A DNA stretch of 64,000 nucleotides from Anaerolineales bacterium. Lineage in GTDB: Bacteria; Chloroflexota; Anaerolineae; Anaerolineales; UBA11579. Position numbers and translations under genes: made by a program. Of the stretch, positions 1 through 8,980 are shown piece by piece. The notes beneath the pieces were generated by a model. That model was not told the origin of the DNA. It ran no database searches and worked only from the letters and a program-made list of their open reading frames with translations. Position 1 is the stretch's first letter. Each line of letters starts with the position of its first letter. The stretch spans positions 434,001 through 498,000 of the forward strand of contig JAHCIJ010000001.1 in NCBI GenBank assembly GCA_026129255.1, given 5' to 3'.

Positions 1-1
1 C

Positions 2-1561
2 ATGAGCCGCGCCGAGCGCCGCTGGGTGCTGGGCTTTGCGGCGGCAGCCATGCTGTTCACCAGCCTGCCGTACGCCATCGCTTTCCTTGCTCAGCCGCAC
101 ACCTTCACTGGCTTTCTCATCGGCGTTGAAGACGGCAACGCCTACATCGCCCAGATGATGCAGGGCGCGGCGGGTGAGTGGCTGTTCCGCAGTGTGTACA
201 GCACTCTGCCGCAACAGGGCGCGTTGTTGTATCTGCCTTACTTGCTGCTGGGCAAGCTGTTGGGCACACATGCCAGCCATTTGGCGTTCGCGTTGGTTTT
301 TCATGCTTTACGTTTGGCGAGTCTGCTGGCCCTGTGCTACGCCGTGTATGTCTTCCTGTCTGAATTCGTAAGTAACGTATCCTTGCGCCGTTTGGGATCG
401 GTGCTGGCGGTGCTGGGCAGCGGCCTGGGCTGGCTGGTGCTGCTGTCGGGCCACAGCGAGCTATTCGGCTCGCTCCCGCTTGACTTTTATTCGCCGGAGA
501 CCTTCGGATTCTTGGCGGCGTTCAGCCTGCCGCACCTCGTGCTCTCGCGTGCCCTGTTGCTGTACGTGCTGGTGTGCGTGCTGCGTGACAAGGCAGCCGG
601 TTGGCGCTTCGCCCTGCTGTGGTTCGCCCTGGCGCTGGTGCATTTGCTCACGGCTGCCTTGGGCTTGGTACTGCTGGCGTTGTATGTCGGTGTGGCCTGG
701 CTGCGGCGCGCGCCGGGTTGGAGGGCAGCCCGCGGCGCTGGCCTGTGGGCTTTGGCGGGTGCAGCCTTGCCACTGGCCTACAACGCCTGGGTTTACTTAA
801 ACGATGCCTATTTGCAGGGCTGGGCGGCACAGAACCTGATCCTGGCGCCGCACCCGTTGCATTATGTACTGGCCTATGGCTGGCTGTTGCCGTTCGTTTA
901 TCTGGGCTGGCGCAGCCAGGTTTTGCCCGCCGCGGCCCGCACGCTGAGTGCGTGCTGGCTGCTGGCCTTGCCGGTGCTGCTGTATTTGCCTGTGGGCTTG
1001 CAGCGCCGCTTCGCCGAAGGCGCGTGGGTGTTGCTGCTGGCCTTGGCGCTGCACGGTCTGGAGCGGATGCCGGTGTTGCGCGTGCGGCGCTTGGCCGCCG
1101 GGCTGGTTTTGCTGGCCGCACCCAGCACACTGCTCTTGTGGCTGGGTGCGTTGAATGCCGCCTTGTATCCCGCAGCTCCCGCGTTCCGCACGGCGGATGA
1201 GGTGGCCGTGTTCAGCAGTCTGCGTGAGCATCCCGGCGCTACGGTACTGGCAGCCTACAGCAGCGGCAACGCCTTGCCTGCCTGGGCGCCGGTGCGCGTG
1301 GTCATCGGCCACGGGCCGGAGACGGTGGGTTTGGGCGAGCTCTCGATGCAGGTGCAGGCCTTCTATCATCGCGACACGCCTGAGGTCGAGCGCATCGCCT
1401 TCCTGCGCCAGCACGGCGTGGAGTTCGTGCTGTGGGGCCCTGCCGAACGGGAGCACAGCCAGGGCTGGACGCCGGAGCTGGCTGAGTACCTGCTGCCCTA
1501 TAACGTGTACGGCGATCTTCAACTTTTCCGCGTGCGCGCAGAACAGCTCCCCTTAGAATAA
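2..1561 (+). CDS. Polytopic membrane protein, GT-C-like, unknown function
   Basis: This 519-residue protein starts at the second base of the window with a basic N-terminus followed at once by a hydrophobic segment, so the start looks genuine although the upstream ribosome site is outside the window. About ten hydrophobic segments fill residues 10-390, and a soluble C-terminal part of about 120 residues follows. A short acidic motif, GVEDGNAY, sits in the first external loop. This is the shape of GT-C type glycosyltransferases and related large membrane proteins. The next gene begins 4 nt after its stop, so the three membrane proteins here probably form one transcript. No catalytic motif can be assigned and the function is unknown. 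Confidence 0.75.
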   Translation: MSRAERRWVLGFAAAAMLFTSLPYAIAFLAQPHTFTGFLIGVEDGNAYIAQMMQGAAGEWLFRSVYSTLPQQGALLYLPYLLLGKLLGTHASHLAFALVFHALRLASLLALCYAVYVFLSEFVSNVSLRRLGSVLAVLGSGLGWLVLLSGHSELFGSLPLDFYSPETFGFLAAFSLPHLVLSRALLLYVLVCVLRDKAAGWRFALLWFALALVHLLTAALGLVLLALYVGVAWLRRAPGWRAARGAGLWALAGAALPLAYNAWVYLNDAYLQGWAAQNLILAPHPLHYVLAYGWLLPFVYLGWRSQVLPAAARTLSACWLLALPVLLYLPVGLQRRFAEGAWVLLLALALHGLERMPVLRVRRLAAGLVLLAAPSTLLLWLGALNAALYPAAPAFRTADEVAVFSSLREHPGATVLAAYSSGNALPAWAPVRVVIGHGPETVGLGELSMQVQAFYHRDTPEVERIAFLRQHGVEFVLWGPAEREHSQGWTPELAEYLLPYNVYGDLQLFRVRAEQLPLE

Positions 1562-1565
1562 GCCG

Positions 1566-3743
1566 ATGCGTTTCAAGTTCTCCCCGCGTATCTTGATCTG
1601 GCTGGCGCCCTTTGCTTTGCTGGCGCCGGTGTGGCTGCGCGGCGCGGCGATGTATTGGGGCACGCCCGCTACGCAGTTCGTGCCGTGGTGGTGGCAGGCC
1701 TGGCAAACGCTGCTGGGGGGTGAGCTGCCGCTGTGGAACCCGCTGTTGGGCATGGGTGCGCCGTTGGCCGCCAACTATCAATCGGCGTTGTTCTACCCGC
1801 CGCACTGGCTGTATTTTGTGTTGGCCGCGCTGGGCGGCTTGCCGCTGATGGCGTGGGGGCAGGCGTTGTTGGTTGCGGCGCATTTAGCATTGGCGGGCAT
1901 CGGGTTGCAACGGCTGCTGCGCGCCTTGGGCGGCAACGGACTGGGTCAGGTGATCGGAGCGCTGGCCTTCTCGCTCTCCGGTTATCTGGTGGCGCGTGCC
2001 CACTTTTTGAGCATCAATGCCAGCCTGGCTTGGCTGCCCTGGATCCTGCTGGCTGCCTACCAGTTGGCACATGCGCCAGACCGCCGTAGTGTGTTGCGCC
2101 TGGCAGCTCTCCTGGCGGTGCAGTGGCTGGCCGGCCACGCCCAGATGGCCTGGTACAGCTTGCTGCTCACGGGTGCGTGGTTGCTATTTTGGGCCTGGCC
2201 GCAGGCGGTCACGCGTTGGCGCGCAATCACAGGCATGGCCGCGGCGAGTGTGCTGGCGCTGGCGCTGAGCGCCGTGCAGCTATTGCCCACGGCGGAGTAC
2301 TTGCTGCAATCGCAGCGAGCCGCCCAGGTGGATACGGCGCTGGCGATGACCTATTCGTTGTGGCCGTGGCGCTTGCTTACTTTGCTGGCGCCGGGGTTGT
2401 TTGGCAGCCCGGCAACTGGCGACTTTGCGGGCTACGGCAACTTCTGGGAAGATGCCATCTATATTGGCATAGTGCCCTTGCTGTTCGCCGTGCTGGCCGC
2501 CCGCAAGCTGCAGCCTCGTCGCCTGGTTTGGCTGCTGCTTGGCATAGCGACGATCTCTCTGCTGCTGGCCTTGGGCGATAACACACCTGTCTTCCCATGG
2601 CTGTTTGCGCACGTGCCCACGTTTGACATGTTCCAAGGTCCGACACGCTTCAGCTTGTGGGCCGTGCTCGGCCTCAGCCTGCTGGCTGGCTTTGGCGTGC
2701 AGTACTGGCGGCCGCCCGTAGGCCGCGGCCTGTACTGGAGCCGCCTGGCAGTGGCGGGCAGTGTGGCCGTCTTGCTCGGCGCGCTGGTGGGTGCTGCATT
2801 ACGCGGCACGGCACGATTTGATATTCCGCATAGCTACATCCGCGCCATGTTGGTGCTGGGGAGTAGCCTGCTGCTGTTCTCTATCGTCAACCTGCGTGCC
2901 TGGCGGTTGGCGGAGCCTGCGCGCTACTGGTTGCTGGCGGGTTTGGTGTCCGCCGAGTTGCTGCTTGCTGGTTGGGGGCTGAACCCTGGCGCGCCGCTGG
3001 CTCTATACAGTCCCGAGCCACAGCATGCTGCGCTAGCCGCCCAGCTGGACGGCGGGCGCAGCTATCTGCCTGCCGACGATGAGCGCGTACTTAAGTTTGA
3101 GCACCTGCTGCGCTTCGATACCTTCTACAGTGCGGATCCCATCGAGTTGCGTAGCAGCCTGTTGCCGAACATGAATCTACTCGAAAGCTTGCCCAGCGCT
3201 AACAACTTTGACCCTTTGTTGCCTGGGCGCTATGTGCAATGGATCAATGCACTCGAAGCTGCGGATGCACTGGCACGCGCCAACATGCTGGTCTTGATGA
3301 ACGTGAGCGTGCTGCAGCATGTGGAGCCGGGCGGGGCGGTGTATTTTGAAAACGTGCCCGCTTTGCCGCGCGCCCAGCTGTACAGCTGCCAGCCGCCGGG
3401 CCAGCTGGCCGCTGAATTGCCTAGCCAGCTGGATACCTGCCCGTTGGCTGGCGAAGCTACGATCCTGCACAGTCGCACTGGCCGCGTTCTGGTGAATGTG
3501 GAGACGCAGCAGGGCGGCTGGCTGCTGCTGGCAGACACGTACTACCCTGGCTGGCATGCCCGCATTGACGGCGCGCCGGCCGAGATCCAACCGGCCTACG
3601 GTGTGTTCCGCGCCGTGCAAGTGCCAGCGGGGCAGCACGAAGTCGAGTTCCGTTATCAGCCGCGCTCATTCGCGATCGGTTTGGGCAGCAGCGTGCTGGG
3701 CTGGCTGCTGTGGCTTATTTCCTGGCGGCGCACGCATGCGTAA
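1566..3743 (+). CDS. YfhO-like large membrane protein
   Basis: This is a 725-residue polytopic protein with roughly 12 membrane segments and a C-terminal soluble domain. The N-terminal region (residues 20-75) contains the W/P/N-rich pattern typical of YfhO-type proteins (WNPLLGMGAP), and the C-terminus carries the YfhO-like signature YYPGWHARIDG before a final membrane helix. YfhO-family proteins are linked to glycosylation of cell-wall polymers in Firmicutes; here the substrate is unknown. The start codon lies 4 nt after the preceding stop and its 3' end overlaps the next gene by 8 nt, indicating translational coupling. The family call rests on sequence pattern only. Confidence 0.75.
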   Translation: MRFKFSPRILIWLAPFALLAPVWLRGAAMYWGTPATQFVPWWWQAWQTLLGGELPLWNPLLGMGAPLAANYQSALFYPPHWLYFVLAALGGLPLMAWGQALLVAAHLALAGIGLQRLLRALGGNGLGQVIGALAFSLSGYLVARAHFLSINASLAWLPWILLAAYQLAHAPDRRSVLRLAALLAVQWLAGHAQMAWYSLLLTGAWLLFWAWPQAVTRWRAITGMAAASVLALALSAVQLLPTAEYLLQSQRAAQVDTALAMTYSLWPWRLLTLLAPGLFGSPATGDFAGYGNFWEDAIYIGIVPLLFAVLAARKLQPRRLVWLLLGIATISLLLALGDNTPVFPWLFAHVPTFDMFQGPTRFSLWAVLGLSLLAGFGVQYWRPPVGRGLYWSRLAVAGSVAVLLGALVGAALRGTARFDIPHSYIRAMLVLGSSLLLFSIVNLRAWRLAEPARYWLLAGLVSAELLLAGWGLNPGAPLALYSPEPQHAALAAQLDGGRSYLPADDERVLKFEHLLRFDTFYSADPIELRSSLLPNMNLLESLPSANNFDPLLPGRYVQWINALEAADALARANMLVLMNVSVLQHVEPGGAVYFENVPALPRAQLYSCQPPGQLAAELPSQLDTCPLAGEATILHSRTGRVLVNVETQQGGWLLLADTYYPGWHARIDGAPAEIQPAYGVFRAVQVPAGQHEVEFRYQPRSFAIGLGSSVLGWLLWLISWRRTHA

Positions 3744-4824
3744 GCTGCTCACGCCCGCCATGGTCACGTTGTTGGCTGCGCTGCTGGTATTGGGTGTGGT
3801 CTTGGCGCGTGCTGGCTGGGATGTAGATGAGATCATCCGCACGGGCACGCGCTTCACGCAAGGCGACCCCAGCGGCACGGAAGGCTATGACGGCCAGTTC
3901 TTTTATGCCATCGCCAGGTGCGCTGACCCGCAAGAGGCGGCGGCATACCTGGATGTGCCAGCCTACCGTTACCAGCGTATCCTGCTGCCGCTGCTGGCGC
4001 GTGGTTTGAGTTTTGGCAGCCCCAGCCTGTTGCCATGGATGTTGCCGCTGATCGGCCTGGTGGCGCACGTCTTCGCGGTACATCTGCTGGCGCAGCTACT
4101 GCAGCGTTGGAAAGCGAGCCCATGGTTTGCGTTGGGCTACGGTTTGTTGCTGGGGTGCCTGCTCTCCATCCGCCTGGCGCTGCCGGAGACGCTGGCCTTC
4201 GCGCTGGTCATCACCGCGGTGTGGTTGGAGCACCGCGGCCGCTCGCGCTGGGCGTGGGTGTGTTTCTCGCTGGCCGTGTTCGCCAAGGAGACTGCGTTGC
4301 TGTTCGTGGCGGCGCAAGGATTGAGCTATCTGTTTGCGCGCCGTTGGCGCGATGCTGCCGGTTTGGCGGCGGCAGTGGGCTTGCCAATGCTCGTATTCCG
4401 CCTGTGGTTGCTCGGCCAGTTCGGTAGTTTTGGTTTTGGGTTGGGTGGCAACTACGCTACTGGTTTTGAGTGGATCCCATTCCATGGTTGGTGGCGTATT
4501 GGCGAATATGATCCTGCTTGGCGCCTGGTAGTAGCCCTGTTGTACACGCCGTTGGTCTTCTTGCCCATTCTATGGGGTGGCTGGGCTGCGCTGCGCGCAT
4601 GGGTACGCCAGCGTAATGACGAAACCGCACTGGCAGTTTTAGCCAATGCAGCCATCTTTCCATTTTTGCCGCTCTCAATGTATGTTGAGCCCTATGGGAT
4701 CGTGCGCCTCGCTATTGGGTTGCAGCTGGCGGTACTACTGTTCGCAGCCCGCCATAGGGTCCGGCGCGTGCTGGTCTACGGTATGCTGTTCACTATGATG
4801 AGCCTATGGTTGTTCGCCGTTTAG
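3736..4824 (+). CDS. Polytopic membrane protein, unknown function
   Basis: A 362-residue membrane protein. The ATG at 3736 is chosen because it overlaps the end of the YfhO-like gene by 8 nt and begins a typical MRKLL signal-anchor. A longer in-frame extension upstream would run through the preceding gene and has no membrane-protein character. The first external loop contains EGYDGQFFYAIA followed by YRYQRILLPLLA, a pattern I associate with a family of bacterial integral membrane proteins often found near glycosyltransferases. About nine hydrophobic helices follow. Third gene of the 5' membrane-protein cluster; a hairpin with a T-rich tail follows the stop. No enzymatic motif is visible. Confidence 0.7.
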   Translation: MRKLLTPAMVTLLAALLVLGVVLARAGWDVDEIIRTGTRFTQGDPSGTEGYDGQFFYAIARCADPQEAAAYLDVPAYRYQRILLPLLARGLSFGSPSLLPWMLPLIGLVAHVFAVHLLAQLLQRWKASPWFALGYGLLLGCLLSIRLALPETLAFALVITAVWLEHRGRSRWAWVCFSLAVFAKETALLFVAAQGLSYLFARRWRDAAGLAAAVGLPMLVFRLWLLGQFGSFGFGLGGNYATGFEWIPFHGWWRIGEYDPAWRLVVALLYTPLVFLPILWGGWAALRAWVRQRNDETALAVLANAAIFPFLPLSMYVEPYGIVRLAIGLQLAVLLFAARHRVRRVLVYGMLFTMMSLWLFAV

Positions 4825-4844
4825 TGAGCTCGGCGTTAAAACTA

Positions 4845-4877
4845 AAAGCTGTCAGCTAATTGCTAACAGCTTGTTTT
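4845..4877. terminator. Bidirectional hairpin terminator
   Basis: An inverted repeat (arms AAGCTGTcAGC and GCTaACAGCTT) is flanked by A-rich sequence on the left and T-rich sequence on the right. It lies between the end of the membrane-protein cluster on the plus strand and the 3' end of the tRNA on the minus strand, so it could end transcription from both sides. Confidence 0.6.
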
Positions 4878-4880
4878 AGG

Positions 4881-4951
4881 ATGCGGATCCTGGGCTCGAA
4901 CCAGGGCTTTCTGAGTCAGAGTCAGACGTCCTACCACTAGACGAATCCGCA
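4881..4951 (-). tRNA. tRNA-Gln(CTG)
   Basis: Read on the minus strand, the 71 nt fold into a cloverleaf. The acceptor stem is TGCGGAT/ATCCGCA, with the U1-A72 pair usual for glutamine tRNAs. The anticodon stem is TCTGA/TCAGA with loop CTCTGAC, giving anticodon CTG. The T arm is CCTGG-TTCGAGC-CCAGG. CCA is not encoded; the genomic sequence after the discriminator reads CCT. The D arm contains AGTGGTAGGA. Confidence 0.93.
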
Positions 4952-4988
4952 CTGCGAAAGCTATTTTAACACGGCCCGTGTTGGGCGT

Positions 4989-5678
4989 CTAGGCGTTGTT
5001 AGGCGTCAGCACTACCCATAGGGCGCGCATTGGCAGCGTGCCGTTGTTGGTGAGCCGGTGCGGAGTGCTGGAGTCAAAAATGATGCTGTCGCCCTGGCTG
5101 AGCGTGAACGTTTCGAAACCCAGCTCCACCATCAACTCGCCTTCCAACACCAGGCCAAACTCACGCCCGCTGTGGCTGGACATGTTCTTGCCGGACTGGG
5201 CGCCGGGGGCGTACTTGATCTCGAGGAACTCAGTATCTTCTTCCGAATTGGCAGTGAGGCGGGCCCAAGTGATGCCGCTGTTCAGCTCCAGCTTGGGGCG
5301 GGCGTTGGCCTGCACCACCGGCGTCTTGTGCGTCGTGGGGAAGCTGACCATGCCATTGCCGGCGTCATTGGTCAGCAGCGCCTCGCGCATTTGGCTGGCG
5401 GTCAGGTCTGTGCTGTGGGTGGCGCCATTGCTGGCTGCATCATTGGGCTGCTCGTCTTCCGCGGGGAAGAAGTAATCCACGGAGACGCCGAGCGCCGCGG
5501 CAATTTTGTACAGTGAGCGTACAGAGGGGAAGGCCTTGCCGGTTTCGATCTGGCTGAGCATGCTGGCGCTGATCTCGGCTGCCTTGGCCAGATCCCGCAG
5601 GCTCATCTTCTGCTTTTGCCGGGCAGACCACAGTTTGCGGCCGATTTCACTGGGATTTTGGTCAGTAAGCTCGTTCAT
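4989..5678 (-). CDS. XRE-family regulator with C-terminal cupin
   Basis: A 229-residue transcription factor. Residues about 11-66 form an XRE/HTH_3 DNA-binding domain (ASMLSQIETGK is the recognition region), an acidic linker follows, and residues about 150-225 form a cupin with GREFGLVLEGE and PHRLTNNG. This is the HipB/PuuR-like architecture in which the cupin senses a small ligand. It is divergent from the M24 gene across a 186-nt region holding a textbook promoter and three GTTCAAT repeats, so local control of the catabolic island is the natural inference. Its start is preceded by AAGGG. Ligand and direction of control cannot be read from the sequence. Confidence 0.88.
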   Translation of the reverse strand: MNELTDQNPSEIGRKLWSARQKQKMSLRDLAKAAEISASMLSQIETGKAFPSVRSLYKIAAALGVSVDYFFPAEDEQPNDAASNGATHSTDLTASQMREALLTNDAGNGMVSFPTTHKTPVVQANARPKLELNSGITWARLTANSEEDTEFLEIKYAPGAQSGKNMSSHSGREFGLVLEGELMVELGFETFTLSQGDSIIFDSSTPHRLTNNGTLPMRALWVVLTPNNA

Positions 5679-5734
5679 AACCCTTATGCGCTACAGTCTA
5701 ATCCAAGCTTTGTAAATCTGCCATGGATATTTCT

Positions 5735-5792
5735 GTTCAATACGTTCAATCATAGTTGACAGCAAGCGGTTTGCTACTATAATGCGTTCAAT
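5735..5792 (+). promoter_or_regulatory. Strong sigma70-type promoter with GTTCAAT repeats
   Basis: TTGACA at 5756-5761 and TATAAT at 5778-5783 are separated by 16 nt, both perfect consensus boxes. GTTCAAT occurs at 5735-5741, 5744-5750 and 5786-5792, flanking the promoter core, as expected for binding sites of a local regulator, probably the divergent XRE-cupin protein. The promoter points to the M24 gene and leaves a leader of about 75 nt. Confidence 0.75.
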
Positions 5793-5864
5793 TGTACGAA
5801 ACACTGGTGTTGGGTGGCGTTGTGCTGCCAAGCTTGTAGTTTTCCGTTTGAAAGGATGGCCAAC

Positions 5865-7205
5865 ATGGATTTGCGAACGTACGGAACAATGGGTGTGGAT
5901 TGGGAGCAGCGTGTTGATTTCGATCGGTTGCGTACGGAGCGTCTGGCGCGCATCAAGGCCAAGCTGAAAGAATCCAACATCGGAGCGCTGCTGTGCTTCG
6001 ACATGAACAACATTCGCTACATCACCAACACCACCATTGGCACCTGGGCCATCGACAAACTGGGACGCTTCTGCTTGCTGCCGCAGGATGACGAGCCGAT
6101 CAACTGGGATTTTGGCTCGGCGGCCAAGCACCACACGCTATACGCGCCGTGGCTGGGCGAGGGACGCTCACGGGCCGGCATCTCGACCCTGCGCGGCGCC
6201 ATGCCGCCGGGCGCCATGCGCGCCGAGGACGTGGCGCGCAAGATCCGCATTGAGTTGGAAGAGCGCGGGCTGCTGAACGAACCGCTGGGCATCGACATGG
6301 TGGAGCCGCCAGTGTTGTTTGCTCTGCAGAAAGAGGGCATCAACGTGGTGGATGGGCAGCAGTTGCTGCAGGATGCCCGCGTCATCAAGACTCAGGATGA
6401 AGTCACCCTGCTCAACATGGCCTGCATGATGGTGGACGCGGCCTACGAGGAGCTGTATCGATTCATGAAGCCGGGCGTCAAGGAAAGCGAAGCCGTGGCG
6501 CTGGTGAACAAGGTGCTGTACGAACTGGGCTCTGAGCATGTGGAAGGTGTCAACGCCATCTCCGGCGAACGCTGCAGCCCGCACCCGCATATTTTTAGTG
6601 ACCGTGTGATGCGCCCGGGCGACCCGGCCTTCTACGACATTTTGCACTCTTACATGGGTTACCGCACCTGCTATTACCGCACCTTTGCGATTGGCTCGGC
6701 CTCGCAGGCTCAGGTGGATGCCTATAAGCGCTGCCGCTATTATTTGGATGCGGCGATTGATGCCATCCGCCCTGGCGTGACCACGGCGGACGTGGTGAAG
6801 CTGTGGCCCAAGGCGCAGGAGTTCGGCTTCCCCAACGAAGAGGCCTGCTTTGCGCTGCAGTACGGCCACGGTGTCGGCCTGGCGATTTGGGAGAAGCCAG
6901 TGTTCAGCCGCCTGGTGTCCTTCGACAGCCCGCAGGAAATTGAAGAGGGCATGGTGTTTGCCCTCGAGACGTACTGGCCCGCCAGCGACGGCTGGTCGGC
7001 GGCCCGCATTGAAGAGCAGATGGTGGTGACAGCGGACGGTGTCGAAGTCATCACGCGCTTCCCGGCCGAAGAATTGATGGTGGCGGGCAAACGCTACTTC
7101 ACCACCAGTGGCTGGCTGCCCACCACGCGAGATACGCAGTCACACCGAAACATTGATTACAAGGGTGTCAACTACGGCGGCGCAGGCCTGCCGGACGACC
7201 AGTAG
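5865..7205 (+). CDS. M24-family (creatinase/prolidase fold) hydrolase-like protein
   Basis: A 446-residue two-domain protein with a creatinase N-terminal domain (residues about 20-175) and an M24 pita-bread domain (about 180-420). ATG 5865 is chosen because GAAAGGA lies 9 nt upstream; ATG 5856 in the same frame sits directly on that site. M24 metallopeptidases use Asp, Asp, His, Glu, Glu. Here D258, H335 (GHGVG), E368 and E383 are in place, but the second Asp, expected 11 residues after the first, is C269. Loss of metal ligands is known in creatinases and other non-peptidase members, so a small nitrogenous substrate is more likely than a peptide. First gene of the plus-strand catabolic series. 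Confidence 0.85.
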   Translation: MDLRTYGTMGVDWEQRVDFDRLRTERLARIKAKLKESNIGALLCFDMNNIRYITNTTIGTWAIDKLGRFCLLPQDDEPINWDFGSAAKHHTLYAPWLGEGRSRAGISTLRGAMPPGAMRAEDVARKIRIELEERGLLNEPLGIDMVEPPVLFALQKEGINVVDGQQLLQDARVIKTQDEVTLLNMACMMVDAAYEELYRFMKPGVKESEAVALVNKVLYELGSEHVEGVNAISGERCSPHPHIFSDRVMRPGDPAFYDILHSYMGYRTCYYRTFAIGSASQAQVDAYKRCRYYLDAAIDAIRPGVTTADVVKLWPKAQEFGFPNEEACFALQYGHGVGLAIWEKPVFSRLVSFDSPQEIEEGMVFALETYWPASDGWSAARIEEQMVVTADGVEVITRFPAEELMVAGKRYFTTSGWLPTTRDTQSHRNIDYKGVNYGGAGLPDDQ

Positions 7206-7225
7206 AGTGCAGCAGGCACAACGCC

Positions 7226-8074
7226 ATGCACCATACTTCTCACCTTGACAAGTTGCCCAGCGCGGTGCCTTCGGGATATGACGGCGGCAAGAGCGCGGGT
7301 TATACGCGCAAAACGTATGTAGAGCCGGGCATGGGCTCGGTGCACATGGGCACCGGCATCAGCCAGCTGGAATCGGGCGGCCACATCAACCATCACCTGC
7401 ACGCCTTCGAGGAGAGCTTCTATATTCTGGAGGGCAGCTTGATTTGCCAGATTGGCGAGGCGGCCTACGAACTGGGGCCGGGGCACTATGGCCTGATCCC
7501 CACAGGCACGCCGCACGCCTGGCAGAACAAAGGCAGCGCGCCGGCGCGCTGGGTGGAGATGCAAGCGCCGCAGCCCAGAGTAGACGGCAGCGACACCTTC
7601 TTCGTGCCCGGCGAGCTGGCCGCCAGCGGCCAGGCGCCGGACCCGGCGCGGGCCGCCGAAACGATGGTGAGTTACTTTGACGAGGCGCAGTTGCCCAAAC
7701 CCGGCGAGCCGGGCCAGATGGAAGGCTTCAACGCCACGACCGGCGTGGCGATCAAGATGTTCGTAGACCGCTCGTCTGGCGCAACCCACCAATCCCTGTT
7801 TCTTATTCAATACCAGCCCGGCGCCAAGATTGATGCGCATGACCATACCTTTGAAGAGTCGTATTACATTGTCAGCGGCCGCGTCAAAGCGATTGCCGAC
7901 GGCAAGACCTATGAGCTGGGGCCGGGTGACCTGATCTGGACCAGCGTGGGCTGCATCCATAGCTTTGAGCAGGTCGGCGACGAGCCGGTGCGCTGGATTG
8001 AGACCCAGGCGCCGCTGCCGCCAGCCAAAGAGGCCTTTCGTTTTGAGCGTGACTGGTATGGTAAACACGCCTGA
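7226..8074 (+). CDS. Bicupin protein (ureidoglycine aminohydrolase-like fold)
   Basis: A 282-residue protein made of two cupin barrels. The first carries NHHLHAFEES and the second AHDHTFEES; both keep the HxH...E ligands of a cupin metal site. Bicupins of this type include (S)-ureidoglycine aminohydrolase, but similarity at that level is not enough to assign the substrate. It begins 20 nt after the M24 gene, so the two are probably co-transcribed. A paralogue with the same layout lies at 23904-24806 at the other end of the island, and the island regulator also carries a cupin. An enzyme acting on a ureido, amino or keto acid intermediate is a reasonable inference. Confidence 0.82.
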   Translation: MHHTSHLDKLPSAVPSGYDGGKSAGYTRKTYVEPGMGSVHMGTGISQLESGGHINHHLHAFEESFYILEGSLICQIGEAAYELGPGHYGLIPTGTPHAWQNKGSAPARWVEMQAPQPRVDGSDTFFVPGELAASGQAPDPARAAETMVSYFDEAQLPKPGEPGQMEGFNATTGVAIKMFVDRSSGATHQSLFLIQYQPGAKIDAHDHTFEESYYIVSGRVKAIADGKTYELGPGDLIWTSVGCIHSFEQVGDEPVRWIETQAPLPPAKEAFRFERDWYGKHA

Positions 8075-8104
8075 CGGCGTATCTACCATTTGGAGAATAG
8101 ATAA

Positions 8105-8980
8105 ATGGCAAATGTTGGATTTATTGGCTTAGGGGTGATGGGCAGCCGCATGGTTACGCGGTTGATGGCCGCCGGCCACACCGTGACCGGCTACAACCGC
8201 ACCAAGGCCAAAGCCCAGGACTTACTGGATGCAGGCATGGCCTGGGGCGACACGCCGCGGGCCGTGGCCGAAGCCTCTGAGATTGTGTTCAGCATCGTCA
8301 GCGATACAGTCGCCCTGCGCCAGATTGCCGAAGGGCCGGACGGCGTGCTGGCGGCGTTGGGCGCAGTCAAGACCTGGGTCGAGATGAGCACAGTCAGCCC
8401 GGCGGCCAGCCGCGAGCTGGCGGCCAAGGCCGCTGCCGCCGGCGCGCAGATGCTGGATTGCCCGGTCTCGGGCAGTATCGCAACCCTGGAGGCGGGCCAG
8501 CTCACTATGATGGTGGGCGGCGACGAGGCGGCCTTCAAGGCGGCCGAGCCCGTGCTACTGGCGATCGGCTCCAAGGCGACCTATGTGGGCGCCAGCGGCC
8601 TGGCCGTATCCATGAAAGTGGCTACCAACCTGAGCGTGGGCGTGCAGGTGCTGGCGCTGGCCGAGTCGATCTTGCTGGCCGAGGCGGCAGGTATCCCGCG
8701 CACGACGGCCATCGAAGTGCTGACCAACAGCGTGGTCGGCTCACCGCTGGTGAAGTACAAAGCGCCGCAACTGGTGACTTTGCCCGACGTGGCTTGGTAT
8801 CCAGTGGACATGATGCAGAAAGACATTAAGCTAGCCCTGGAATTGGGCGCTGAGTTGGGCGTAGCGCTACCGACCACTGAGACGGCGCAACGCGTGCTAG
8901 CCGTTGCTCAGGAAAAGGGCTGGGGCGAGAAGGACTTTGCGATCTTGATCGAAGCTGTCAAGCACATGGGAGCGAAGTAA
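8105..8980 (+). CDS. NAD(P)-dependent beta-hydroxyacid dehydrogenase
   Basis: A 291-residue member of the 3-hydroxyisobutyrate / 2-hydroxy-3-oxopropionate (tartronate semialdehyde) reductase family. The N-terminal Rossmann motif is GFIGLGVMGSRM, the substrate loop is DCPVSGS at about residues 118-124, and the helical C-terminal domain has the family lysine region (SMKVATNLSVG). GGAGA precedes the ATG at a good distance. The last base of its TAA stop is the first base of the next ATG, showing tight coupling to the E1 genes. In a purine or ureide pathway the tartronate semialdehyde reaction would fit, but the substrate is not readable from sequence. Confidence 0.85.
   Translation: MANVGFIGLGVMGSRMVTRLMAAGHTVTGYNRTKAKAQDLLDAGMAWGDTPRAVAEASEIVFSIVSDTVALRQIAEGPDGVLAALGAVKTWVEMSTVSPAASRELAAKAAAAGAQMLDCPVSGSIATLEAGQLTMMVGGDEAAFKAAEPVLLAIGSKATYVGASGLAVSMKVATNLSVGVQVLALAESILLAEAAGIPRTTAIEVLTNSVVGSPLVKYKAPQLVTLPDVAWYPVDMMQKDIKLALELGAELGVALPTTETAQRVLAVAQEKGWGEKDFAILIEAVKHMGAK

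Noticed and set aside
4881..4951. tRNA-Glu instead of tRNA-Gln
   Set aside because: The D-arm start (TCGTCTAG) resembles bacterial tRNA-Glu, but the anticodon loop CTCTGAC gives CTG, and the U1-A72 pair fits glutamine.
7226..8074. Firm naming as (S)-ureidoglycine aminohydrolase
   Set aside because: Two cupin metal sites are visible, but the sequence differs much from the known enzyme, and no allantoinase or allantoate amidohydrolase could be named nearby.
8105..8980. Firm naming as tartronate semialdehyde reductase
   Set aside because: The beta-hydroxyacid dehydrogenase family has several substrates and no specific residue could decide among them.
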